A DNA stretch of 64,000 nucleotides from Rotaria sp. Silwood1 (Eukaryota > Rotifera > Eurotatoria > Philodinida > Philodinidae): NCBI GenBank assembly GCA_905250075.1, contig CAJNOP010000058.1:242242-306241 (forward strand). The letters are read 5' to 3'. Below, one piece after another: positions 10,576-22,170 of the stretch (position 1 is the first letter of the stretch; each line of letters begins with the position of its first letter). Made by a program: the position numbers and the translations under genes. The notes beneath the pieces were generated by a model that was given only the letters and a program-made list of their open reading frames with translations, made no database searches and had not been told where the DNA came from.

Positions 10576-13137
10576 ATAACTGCTCATTTGATAAACCTTT
10601 TTATTATTCTCTCTAGAACAAAGAAATAAAATATTAATAACAGTTGTGGGACGTAAATTACGTCGTCTTTGGTTGATAAAGTCTCCTACTACCGAAAATT
10701 CTTTGTCGACAGCAGCTGAATCGTGTGTTATTAGCTATATGCGACATGGCAATTTAGAGAAATCTGAAAAAAGTTTTCGTGTTCATGTCAAAATAAGGAT
10801 GCGTTTGAACAGTCTTTATCTAATTGGAAATCGATATTTATATCCATTTCATCTTTTGTTGCTTCGTCATCCATTAACTATTCAAGAAATTCTTTCCGTT
10901 GGATCATTTTCAATATAAACTGTTGCAGTCAAGATCACTTTCGGCAGACATGCAGCGCAAGCACAACAACATTTTGCTTTTTAAGGTGTTGTTAGTAGCA
11001 GTAGTCAAGCTAGTTTTAGACAAAGAAATGAACACTCATAAAGCATGTGATAAAGGACATAGCAGGTTTTTGATAGATTGTTTATATCTAGTTGGACACA
11101 ACCAAAAGATTTGATGCCAATGTTAAAAAATAGGAAATTTTCTGTCAGTTTAATGAAATGTCCTCTGCTAAATTATCGTTAGACGCATTTTTATAACATC
11201 AAAGTTACTAAATACTGGAAGAAAAAAGGCAACTTCTCAGCTTCGAAATTATGACATTTATAAATCCAATTTAGCCAAATTAGGTTGACTTAAAATTTGA
11301 TTTTACTTCACCCAATAACTATAGACATATACTTTGTATGTCTCCTTTAAGTAGTAAAATTTTGTGCAAATGTTTGGCTTCATATCTACAAAATAAATAT
11401 GCTTCTGTCATTTTCTTACTGTGTTTGAACAACGTATAGAAGCTATGTAACACATAAAAGCTGCATTGGATTCTAGTAAAATCCTGAGTAGTGGATGCTG
11501 TTGTGGGAGGCAGCAATTTTGATATTACAAAGAAATGAAAAAGCGTTTATTGAAAAAAATAAATTCTAAAAAAAATTTTCTGTTTTATTTTCTTCTAATT
11601 ACTCTTTATCTATTTATTTTCCATGATAAAGAAAGAAATCTATAGAGACCATTCATATTTAACGAAAAACTTTTATACTTGTACGAAATATAGAGTATAT
11701 AATCTATTGCGAAGATACTCTTATCTTGAGTCTTTATATAAATTTTCGGTAGTTTAGAAAACAGCGTTTCGATAGCAACTTTTTAGCGAAAAACACTGTT
11801 TGCGTTCAAATTTATTGTTTTTATGTGAAAAATACTGAAACGCGTTTTTCTTAATTGGCACTTCTTTGTATTTACCACTCTTTTTTTCTCATTCAAAACG
11901 TTACCAATAAAGACGGTTTGAATCAGTTTATTGTTCTGTCGGCATGCACGTTTCTTTTTGATGCATTCTAACATAATTTTAACCGTTCTGTCGCTGAGAA
12001 AAATAAATTTCTTTTTAATGCATTCTAGCATAATTTTAACCGTTCTGTCACTAAGAAAAAGAAATTTCTCTTTACCAACCTGTTACTAACACTTATTTTC
12101 AATTCTTTGTTTAAGTAGACAATATATTGATTCACGAACACGTTTAGCCAAGGATTGGGTATATATTTTGAAGAAAAATACCAGGTTTGTGAAGTAAGAG
12201 TCTGCTATCACATAGAGAAATATTTTTCATTATCATACTGAAAAATCTATTGATTAAGAGAAAATTAAATTTTCTTTCTCTCCAACAGAGTGCTTTTTTT
12301 CTTCAGTAAACAAAATCGTTTTAACAAACTTATAACTTTAACCACTTGTATGCTTTTTTTTTCAAGTTACTATTATTTATAGAATTTCGAAAAACTATCA
12401 AACCAAAATTTTGACCTGTTTTTTTTCTTACAGAATCTGTTAGATTGACAAACGTTGCATAGGTTCTAAACTGTTTCAACGATTGAATACGTGTTCTCAG
12501 AGATATACTGATTCTTCTGTTAGGTATATTTTAACGTGTTCAACGCCAATGTGATGAAAACTAAAAAAAAATGGTAGTTTACCGCGGCAAATCGCATTTT
12601 TTCGGTTATATTTTTCAAAGCAAATCAGTCGCTTCCACGTGCATCAAATAATTCAGGCACACTAGATCCATCATAATCATCAACACATGCTGAAATTGTA
12701 TCCATACCTATATTCGTTTTCGAGCTTCTTCGTGTGGGTATGGAGTGTATATGCGCGTGTGTGCCGAGAAAGAACGATGCTCATACTCACCACATACTCT
12801 TATTCTCATCCGTCCTCAAAATAATTACAATCTATTCAATTGAATTGAGTTTTGATGTTTTTATAAGATATATTCTTTCTTAGTTGATTCGGGCTTAAAA
12901 TAGTCATTTTTACAAGATTGTGAATTCCTTTACATATAACATTATTGTTTGCTTTATCTTTTGCTCACTGTTTTGAATTTTTTCAAGAAAAATTGCAATA
13001 AAAAAATCACTTCCACAGCGATATGACAGAAAAAAAAGCATTTTCTCAACTGGTTGTGCAATGTTAGAAAACATATATCAAGCAAGTCAATATAGTGTTT
13101 CTACCATTCAACATTTGTTTCAAAACTTCTCAACTCA
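10576..13137. other. Long intergenic region with a 59-bp tandem repeat
   Basis: Bases 10610-11520 have several open frames of 65-90 codons and slightly raised GC, possibly a transposon relic, but no family could be recognised. Bases 11950-12070 hold a tandem repeat (listed separately). Near 12730-12765 a GT-rich stretch (GTGTGGGTATGGAGTGT) recalls the telomere-like tract at 1164. The promoter of the glycosyltransferase at 13138 must lie at the end of this stretch. Confidence 0.4.
11950..12072. repeat. Two-copy 59-bp tandem repeat
   Basis: The unit TTTCTTTTTGATGCATTCTA, continuing with the block ATAATTTTAACCGTTCTGTC, occurs at about 11951 and again at about 12010, with a few substitutions. 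A short third start follows at about 12063. Read on the minus strand it would encode a repeated MLECIKKK peptide, but nothing else suggests a gene. Confidence 0.8.
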
Positions 13138-14856
13138 ATGGTTAATAAAACTTATTGCAGTATTTTAATCTTCATTTGTATTACTATTATTTGTTTATTT
13201 ATTATTAATCGTTATCCAATAAAATTATATCGCATATCATTTAGGCAAACTAGAAATGAGACAATAAAAATATTGCATGCCTACGATGATACTGAAGGAT
13301 GGATATCATCATCACTTTATAATGAACTTAACTCCTACATTACCGTTCGTAACAATAATACTCGTTACATTCAAAAGACTTTTATTATTAATAATGGAAA
13401 AGTAACAAATATTCCATTAAATTATGATTATATTAACTATATCAAAGATGATCATGACAAAACATATCCTTATTCATCATGGAAATGTTCCAGAACATCA
13501 CGTAACGACTTAAAAGAAGATGACGAATATTGTATTTTAACAAATATTTATTATCAATCATCTACTGATCAATATTATTTTTTTCGAAATCCATCAACAA
13601 CAAATATAGAAAAGCGAAGAGATACATTTATGGTTTCTTATGGTGTTCTTAATTTAAATGTAATTGATAATATTGCAATTATTAAAAATCTAAATCTTGC
13701 AGCTATTTTGAAAAGACCACTTTTAGTTACTCATCCACCTGATCAAAATTATGCTCATGGTTTTCTTGAATCATGTGGTCCTCGTTTTTGGGTATTAGCC
13801 GAATGTCAATCACATCCATCTTATATTGATCCAACTAAAATTCAGATCTATTATACATCAAAAATACTTGATGGTTTCTCATCAAATTGGAATAATTATG
13901 TTCAACAATCGGATGGAACTTATCTACCTAGAAGAAGATGGGAACAAATGATTCAATCAATGTTTTCTATTTATCCATTATTAACATATAGATCATTCAA
14001 TAAAACAACTGTTATGTTTCAGTATGTGTTATTTACAAGTTTTAAAGGTCGAACATCAGTTTGGGGTCATCACTATGCAGACAGATCAGTGAATTCATAT
14101 CCATTCCCAACTATCAATTATCGTCGAGCTTATTTAGCTTATTCGGAATGGATATTAAATAATTTTAATCTTACATCAAAATTTCAATTAACATCAATTC
14201 AAGAAGAATTACAACATAAAAAAATATCTGAACACATTCCTATATGTGATGAAACATGTTCTATTCAACAACAACAAAATCATTCATCAAATGAATTTAC
14301 TGGTGAATGGATTGTTGTTCTAAATCGTGCTGGTGCTGGTCGTCGTGAAATGATAAATGCTGATGAATTAGTTACTGCTTTGTTAAAAGCATTTCCTGAT
14401 CATTCAAATCCATATTTACGTGTCTGGCCAAAACAATTTAATTTTGATGATAACCTTTATGAAACAGCACGTATGGCTCGTTCAATACGTTTATTATTTG
14501 GTGTTCATGGAGCCGGTTTATCAAATGCTGTATTTATGAGACCAGGTGCTATTCTTTATGAAGTCAATCCATATGGTTGTCGTCATTTATCATTTAACTT
14601 TCATCGTTGGGCTGATGTATTTAATCTTCAACATGCATTATGGATTCCATCACAAGGCAATAATGGGAGGACAAATAACTATTGTGAACGTGAATCATCG
14701 ACAACATTAAATGTAAAAGAAATCATTAATGAAATGAAAAGTTTGCTTAAAGATGAAGTTGAATATCGAAGTGGTTATATAAAACGAGCATTAAAGATAA
14801 TGACTGATATGTCAATTGTCGATCATCCACCATCAGGATTTGAAAACATTTTCTAG
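13138..14856 (+). CDS. GT61-family glycosyltransferase, type II membrane protein
   Basis: A single intronless frame of 572 codons. Residues about 7-24 are a hydrophobic signal anchor after MVNKTYC, which predicts a Golgi or ER type II protein with a lumenal catalytic part. The C-terminal third has the marks of family GT61 (DUF563; relatives include EOGT and POMGNT2): a strand WIVVLNRAGAGRR at about 400, then GVHGAGLSNAVFMRPGA at about 460-476 followed by an E-V-N-P strand. In this family the G-x-H-G-A-(G/A)-L-(T/S)-N block lies in the nucleotide-sugar site. Three or four Asn-X-Ser/Thr sites are present. The acceptor and sugar cannot be told from sequence. Bdelloids have many intronless members of such families, and a non-metazoan origin is possible but untested. 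The start is the first ATG, directly before the anchor. Confidence 0.85.
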   Translation: MVNKTYCSILIFICITIICLFIINRYPIKLYRISFRQTRNETIKILHAYDDTEGWISSSLYNELNSYITVRNNNTRYIQKTFIINNGKVTNIPLNYDYINYIKDDHDKTYPYSSWKCSRTSRNDLKEDDEYCILTNIYYQSSTDQYYFFRNPSTTNIEKRRDTFMVSYGVLNLNVIDNIAIIKNLNLAAILKRPLLVTHPPDQNYAHGFLESCGPRFWVLAECQSHPSYIDPTKIQIYYTSKILDGFSSNWNNYVQQSDGTYLPRRRWEQMIQSMFSIYPLLTYRSFNKTTVMFQYVLFTSFKGRTSVWGHHYADRSVNSYPFPTINYRRAYLAYSEWILNNFNLTSKFQLTSIQEELQHKKISEHIPICDETCSIQQQQNHSSNEFTGEWIVVLNRAGAGRREMINADELVTALLKAFPDHSNPYLRVWPKQFNFDDNLYETARMARSIRLLFGVHGAGLSNAVFMRPGAILYEVNPYGCRHLSFNFHRWADVFNLQHALWIPSQGNNGRTNNYCERESSTTLNVKEIINEMKSLLKDEVEYRSGYIKRALKIMTDMSIVDHPPSGFENIF

Positions 14857-15483
14857 ATTTAATTATTTTCCTTTTCTTTTTCTTTTTGTTTTCTGAATTA
14901 TTCCATACGGAAAGTACTGAAGAATACTCAAAAGTAGTTACACAGATATTCTGATTGCTTGTAACAAAGCTTAAAAGAAGACAAGGCTCTAGTTTTTATA
15001 GCATATTCGATCATTCTGTAACTAATACTATAATAATACAATTCCAATCAAACTTGTTTAATTATGATATGTGACGATTAAATTAGTTCATATGATCTTT
15101 GATATATTGAAATTTTATTATTATGATATTGGTTGAAGGATAATCCAAATATCATAGAAAAATAAACTATTGTTTTTTTCTATCAAATTATTTATGATGA
15201 AAGTTTATATAAGCTTTTTATAATAAATTAGAATACGTCTGCCATTCCTTTTAACTGAGTATTTTCGGAATGACTGACAATTGTTTTATAAATTATCCAA
15301 TTGTTTGATAACATTATCAATCTACCAAATGAATCGGATAAAAAAAAATGAGCACAATTCTTTTCTTGAACTCTATCACGCATGAATACGTAATCATTCT
15401 TTTATTTGAAATAAAATATATGATGTTTCATATAACATTCTACGTAATAAAAGAATTTTATAGAGTTGAAAACTTATATTTTC
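14857..15483. other. Intergenic between convergent genes
   Basis: No gene. AATAAA-like signals and T-rich runs occur after the glycosyltransferase stop at 14854-14856. The minus-strand Cys-rich gene ends at 15484, so both 3' ends lie here. Confidence 0.5.
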
Positions 15484-15792
15484 TTAGGGTAGGACAGTAC
15501 AATAAGCATCATTGGTACCCATAATTGTATGGTCACAATGTTTTGGTTCGAATACTTTACATTTGTCTTTGCATGCTTTAGTTGTGCATGTTGTATCAAC
15601 AAATGATTGAAGAAAAATTGGTTTACAACGTAAACCAGAACAACATGAACAAACACATGATAATCTACTACTTGGTGTTGTACCAGTTGGACGACGTGTT
15701 GTTGCTGTGTGACGACCAGTTGAAAAGAATTGACCATAAGTAGCAGCCAAACAAATAGCAAATAGGCACGAAATGAATAATAAATACTTCAT
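15484..15792 (-). CDS. Small secreted cysteine-rich protein
   Basis: 102 residues. MKYLLFISCLFAICLAATYG is a typical cleavable signal peptide. A Thr/Arg-rich linker follows (about 21-42), then a mature part with ten cysteines, including C-V-C-S-C-C, two C-x3-C spacings and a final Y-C near the C-terminus. That points to an extracellular disulphide-bonded domain. No named family was recognised. A likely 5' leader intron runs from 15905 (GTAAGT donor) to 15796 (TGTACAG acceptor), three bases before the ATG. A TATATATATATAATC stretch at about 15980-15996 in the minus direction could be the promoter. Function is unknown; adhesion, mucus or defence roles are only guesses. Confidence 0.78.
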   Translation of the reverse strand: MKYLLFISCLFAICLAATYGQFFSTGRHTATTRRPTGTTPSSRLSCVCSCCSGLRCKPIFLQSFVDTTCTTKACKDKCKVFEPKHCDHTIMGTNDAYCTVLP

Positions 15793-18700
15793 GATCTGTA
15801 CAAAAAAGAAAATATCTTAGTTTATATGTAGATGTAATATATCAGTTGCAATATCCGAAACCCTCGAATAGAAAAAGTTACCGAAATAACTACTGTTAAA
15901 CTTACTTTTTTCTTTGAATTATTGAGTTAAGTCTCCTTGAATATGCCTTGATACTATCGAATCAATGGTAGAAGCTATTGATTATATATATATATCTGTA
16001 TATATTGTATTGGGCAGATGATGTCAATGTGAAAACGACCACATGCTACTTTGATTATTCACTTAAATTTACATGGAATACAATAATATTTACTTTCGAT
16101 ATCAATAATGATAACAAAAATCGAAAGATCGATTAAATAACGCAAAAAGACCTCCATCATTTTATTTTAACCGCTAAATCAAGAATACATGAAGGAAATT
16201 CATTGGCCAAAAGTCAAATTGTACTTTATTTTTTATAATGGTCAAGATATGCGAGATAATCAAGCTTTTCCTAATATTCAATATTCGATTCTTTTTCTTT
16301 TATAGAACATAAATGAAAAAGAAAGATTTTTATTTCTTTCTATCCAAAACGAAACATACTATTATACTTCAAATTAAATCTAAAAAATAATTATGCTTTT
16401 ATTCTAAAGCAAACAAATTTTATTTGAAATATTGAATTCATGAAGTAGATGTGTGCAGAATAAAAAGAATAATGATTGAAAATGATAACCATGACAGCAA
16501 TCAAAATATTTCTTTTTCATTAGAAAGAATCTACAACATATGAATTATTTTCTTTTTCGGTCAATAATGAAATATTAAATATTGTTGTTGATCAAAGAGA
16601 TGAGTGTTTAAAGTAAATTAAAACTAAAAACAAATACTATTGATTTTTTTAGACAAAAGACGTTCTACCTGGTCTAACTAAAACAAAATTATATCCTATT
16701 AAGTAAAATATTTCAATGATTTCAATATATCAGACCACAGTCGTAATTTATGGATTTTCATGAATAGTTGTGAAATATTACTGAATGTGAAGAGAATAAA
16801 GCTTAAATAAAAATGGTTCAATTTTTTTCATGTAACAATACTCAACAGATTGGCAATAGAAATATATAATTGATTTCATGATAGATCGTCTAATCGAATG
16901 GTATGTTATACTTAATAAATTTAATCTAAATCGAAATTTTCTTATTAACAGTCAAACATGAACAGTTAAGAAACATGTGTAACTATGCACAAAATGTAGC
17001 ATGACATACACGAATTATTTTTACATGACATATGTGTGAATCCGTTAAAAGTCCTACATACTGTTTTTCGAAGTGTAGTCAAAAACTGAAAGATATTATG
17101 AAGATTCAACAACTATCAGACATATATATACATAAATGCTAATAAGTGTAAAAATTTTTAAAAAAATTAATCAGATTTTTGAATTAATATAGATTGATTC
17201 TATGAGAGAATGATCTCATGTCAATAGAAAATAAATAAGTAAATGTTGAGTGAAACACAACTTTTGCATCGAACATTCAATGCATTGCAAAACAGCTTGA
17301 TATGTGCATATCGGTACAGAATCGTTTTGATGATAGTCCCGATAAATAAGAATTTGTTCTCGTTAACATACAACATTTAGCAAAATTCGAATTGTCCTGC
17401 AAATACGCAGAAATAATACCTTAGAATTTACATGCACGGTGACTAGAAAACTTGCTTGTATACAAATACATGTGTTTTTTTTAAAGTTTCGTGTTTGACT
17501 GGGTTAGTATTTTTCCATCAGATCATGATGGTTTGTTTCAATAAGCACTATCTATAGCAGATCAATTAACCACAACTGTTATTATAGATGGAAATTCAAA
17601 ATGATGTATGTTGTTAATATTCGATATGCTTCAAAAATGCTTCAGGAAAAAAGAAAGAAAATAGATATTGTTGACAGTACTGTCAAATGTTATCCTATGG
17701 GCTTATTAAATATTGTAAATGAACATAAGATGTAAGACAATTATCTTGTGTTTTGAGTTCATTCAAGTAGAAAAAAAAGAAAAAACACCAAGTATTTTAA
17801 ACCTTTGACGTCATATTATTAGTAATTTTCTTAATATTTCTTAGTCAAAAATAAATCTCTTCGGGCAAATTACAAATATAGAGTCGGTTTTATTATGAAA
17901 ATAAAAGCTTGATTAGAAAATTAATCTTTATTGCTAAGAATTTCCACTATATTCACAAATAAACTTATCATTACGTTCGTAAAAATGATATTTTAGTAAA
18001 TTATTTAACAAAGAATTTTTGTGCATTTACTTCAACTGTATAATCTGGAAGTATAAAGTAGGATTGAATAATAAAACTAAATCGAATCTTTACTATTTAC
18101 TTTAAACCGACATTACATTGATTATTTTCTATTATAAATTTCGATTAGACGATTTCTTTGAAAATTTTTTTTTAATTTCGAATGATCTTACAACTACATT
18201 TTCAGTTATTAAGTTATAAATACCTAAGAAAATTTCTAGGATTATTATATTGTAAGTACAACGTTCAAAAGTAGAGTTTATATTTATAGTTTGACATGTA
18301 TTATATAGTAAAATTTAATATGTGATTGTATTATATTTTGATCAAACTGAATATATTTTTATCTGATTTGATTCAATATGAAATCTGATTATTTTAATTA
18401 TTGTTCGAAAAAAAAATTTGATTTTCATTGTTTCATGATTTTAAAGTAAGACATCAGTTGTAATTTAACTAACATTCAAAAAAAAATAGATTTGTTATTC
18501 CTATAAACGAATGGTCTCAAATAACAAATAATTATTGTAAATATAACAAATATATAGATTATATGAAGTTTGTATACAAAAAAAAAAAAAGTTTATTTAT
18601 CAAAGCTTCAATCGTTATCTTTTTTGATTTACGTTTGTTCAACAATTATATTGTATTTTATTGTTCTTCATAATATTATAAGTCTTTATTCTCGAAATTA

Positions 18701-19339
18701 ATTTCAATTATACTATGATTTCATATAATCAATATATTTTTTTTGTTTTATATTTTGACATATCTAATATAAATATTTAATCTTAAGTAACGTCGAATGT
18801 AATAAAAAATGACATATTTTTCAAAAAACTAAATCCAATTGCTGAATATTGCCTTTCAAAAAGAGACACAAAAAAAAACAGAAAACTTAATTCGTTGCAA
18901 TAAAGCTTCGAACTTCGATTAATAAATCAAACAACATAAGTTAATCTCATAATAGATGATTTGCGAGTTTCTATCATATCCAAGTATTCAAATTTTTCTA
19001 GTAATTGAAGAGTTTTTTTCAAAAAAATTAAAACCATTGTAAGAAATTGTTGAAGAGCATATTCTGATGTAAATATTCTAATTCAAAAGCCGAATTTTGG
19101 TGTTTCATTCGTTCTAGACGGCAATCTTTTATTATAGTAAAGATGTATCTCGTAGCAGCATTAGTTTTTCCTTGCAAAATTGATTTTTTTTTTTATTATA
19201 AATGAAGTTTTTTTTTTTTTTACAATCAGTAGATCTTTAATTATATGTTTTTATCATAAAAATAATATTTTAGTAATATTACATTTCATCAGTTTAGAAA
19301 AATAAAAACAATTGATCATCGAAAAGAAATGATATATGA
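15793..19339. other. Long AT-rich intergenic region
   Basis: Apart from the leader intron and TATA-like run of the Cys-rich gene (15796-15996), no gene, RNA or mobile element could be supported over about 3.3 kb. Homopolymer A/T runs are frequent, for example A12 near 18580 and T-runs near 19187 and 19209. Confidence 0.5.
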
Positions 19340-21360
19340 TTACATATCTTCGTTAAAAATCATACTAGTATCAACTTTTTGTCGTTTATTTCCATCAGAT
19401 GGATGCAAGTTAACAAAAGTTTCGTCTTCTTTTGGCGGTACATTCATAAATACATTTGTATTTGTTTTATGTGTTGATGTTACAGCTAGCGTTTGTTGAC
19501 TTTGAGTTTGACCAAGAGAATATGAATCTTTACTATCCTTTTCGATGTTTCCTGATGATGATGAAGATTTTTTAAAGTAATATTTTTGAATTATAAAATA
19601 ACTAAAACCACATATGAGACCAATAAGTAAAAGTATTCCAAGTACCAATCCTATAATTTGTTGTGTATTAAGTCCTCCATTTAATTCTGTTGAGTTTCTA
19701 GGACGAATATTGTTATTATATGATGAATTGTTTGCTTGATTGTTTGAATTGTCATCAGAAGCTTCAGAAGAATCAATTGGAGTACTTTCCTAGGATGTTA
19801 TTATGTAGTTAAAATTGTTTTTTTTTTTGTAATTTAAGTTTATTTATTTTAACACTTGACATTTTTTTTTCTCTACATTTAAAACTTCGAATATTTTGTA
19901 ATTAATATTAATTTTGTATAGAAATACTGTCAGATTAGAAAGAAACTTCTGAACTCGAGAATTGAAAGTTTTTTTTATACAAATATGTGAATGAATAAAT
20001 TTTCAGATTTATATATATATGTTGCAAATGAAATCGGTATGTGATTCTAGACGAATTCATACAATGAAAAAAAGAACTCAATTTACAAGTTAAAGCATTT
20101 TAGTTTATTTACCATTCTTGTATAAATAGTTTAAAAATAAAGATGAAAGTAACAACGACTGTGAGTTTATATTAAATCTCATCATTACTATATACTTTCA
20201 CACCTAATTTGCTATTATCTATTTGATTGATTTTATACTAACATAATGTTTTCAAATTTTTAAAGGCTCTTTTAAGAAGCTAAAAAAAAGGAATGAACAT
20301 TTTGTCTAATTACTTTTTTGATCACCTATTATCTAATTTATTCGATAAAAGTTCGATACCAAAGAAGAAAATACACCGACTAGGCAATCTATCATTTTCA
20401 AGCAGTCTAACTTGAGCTGTGCTTGATGCAAGAGAAAAAAATCAAAAATACTTGAATTTTATTTCTAATCAGTTTTGAGACATCTTTCTTCTAGGTGGTC
20501 TACTAAACATTTTTCGTATTTCAATAGAAAACTATATTAAATTTGATCTCAATAACCTATTTAATCAGATAAATTATTGTTATAAGTTGAAAATTTTAAC
20601 CAAAAACATGATATTCTATACATACCGGTGCTTCTAACTCTAAAACATACGCATTAGTATTTGGTTTTTCATCTGTTTCTTCAATTTGTTCCAATTCAGC
20701 TTCCATTTGTTCTTTTGTCGGTAATTTATCAGCACCTGGATTATAATAACATGTATAATTAACATTTTTTACTGCTATACCATCCATTGAAGGACATGGA
20801 TTATCTTCATTACTAGTAAATATTAATCGACAAATAATAGGATGATCTGGAAACCATATATAAATTCTTCTTTCTTTGAATGCAGTATGTTCACTAAAGT
20901 ATGCATCATTTGCTGGTTGATTATTTGATATTATTGTTCCGTACTCAGATTCCTCACTATGATTGATTTTTAACTTGTAAAGTACTTTTGATTGATATAA
21001 TTGACCTTTAGTATAAGTAATAAACACAGAATCATCACCATAGGATCTGAAAATACCTTGTTCTTCATGCACTTGAGTGTTATCGGAAGAACAAACAAGA
21101 TTTAGTTGACCCCATTTAAAACCAGTATATTTTTCAGAATAAATTTCATCTTTCGTATTACATGTTACTAAATTATTGATTAAAAATCCAGAATGATAAT
21201 CTAATTTATATACTTGTACTTGACTATGTGAACAACGAATTACATTTAAACCATGAAGAAAAACAATTTTTATCTTAGTTTCAATACTAATATAAATAGG
21301 AATAATATAGATAAAAATGAGAAATTGATAAAGACAATGAACAGAAATTATATTAGACAT
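19340..21360 (-). CDS. Type I membrane glycoprotein, unrecognised
   Basis: Two exons, 21360-20626 and 19789-19340, join in phase to 394 residues across an 836-bp intron. The N-terminus (about residues 5-27) is a hydrophobic signal sequence. The ectodomain (about 28-290) has several cysteines and Asn-X-Ser/Thr sites (NHS, NYT). Its end is acidic (EQMEAELEQIEE), followed by a low-complexity Ser/Asn-rich stalk. A single membrane segment (GLVLGILLLIGLICGFSYFI) follows at about residue 295, then a basic stop-transfer KYYFKK and a Ser/Gln/Thr-rich tail of about 75 residues. This is the plan of a cell-surface receptor or adhesion protein, but no known domain was recognised. The (AAT)n run at about 21375-21400 lies just upstream. 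Confidence 0.75.
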
Positions 21361-22170
21361 TAGAGAACTTAATTAAGAATAATAATAATAATAATAATAA
21401 GAGAATAAAAGTAAAGTAGCGCATTTTTTACTTGTAATATTCAATTATAAATTCGTATTGTTTCTTATATTTATCAGACGAATTTTTACACCTTTATCTT
21501 TTTTTTTTCTATATGTAAAACTTGTTGATTCAGTTTTTGAAAACAAAAATATGAAGTTTCATCAATTAGTTTTTTTTCTCTATCACTAACAATAAAAGGT
21601 TCTTTAAATAAAAAATATATTAATTAATGCAATGCAGTAAGAATTTAGAAGAAATCTAGTTCAATTTAATTTTAAAAATAAAAAGCAAAGTATCTAAAAA
21701 CATAAGTTTTGAAAGATATTTGAATATGTAGTATTTTTCTTGATTCTTAATTCAATGTCTTGTATTATTTTCTATTCGAATAGTATTATGATTAAGCAAT
21801 AAATAAAACGAAGAGTTAGGAAAACTTTATGACAATTGTATTCAGTCAATAAATTATTGCCGATTAGAATTGAATATCTCAGTATAATAATTGACTTCGA
21901 AATTTTGTCTAAACATACTCCTCTAATAATTAGTTATTATATTTGATAGTGAAACTTGATCGGAAATGATATATAAAGTTGAAGACAATACAGACTATGG
22001 AATAAAGCAATGAAAAGTAAGTGACAGCCAACTGAAAAAAAAATATTATTTTATTTCTACTTTCAGTTAATACATTCTTTATAAATGTTCGTCAATTGTA
22101 TATTTTGATCGCCTGCTTACGTACAGAAAATATAAACGTACCTTTACTAGGATAAATGAAATATAAAAAG
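21361..22170. other. Intergenic, AT-rich with (AAT)n microsatellite
   Basis: Bases 21375-21400 are an (AAT)n run next to the start of the membrane-protein gene. Nothing else was seen before the TIR element at 22171. Confidence 0.5.

Noticed and set aside
10646-11114. Two plus-strand open frames of 90 and 71 codons after the hAT MITE
   Set aside because: No hAT transposase motif (BED finger or dimerisation block) could be recognised, and frames break often; left as unresolved intergenic sequence.
15474-15761. 95-codon minus-strand frame rich in Val and Gln
   Set aside because: Out-of-phase shadow of the signal-peptide-bearing Cys-rich protein.
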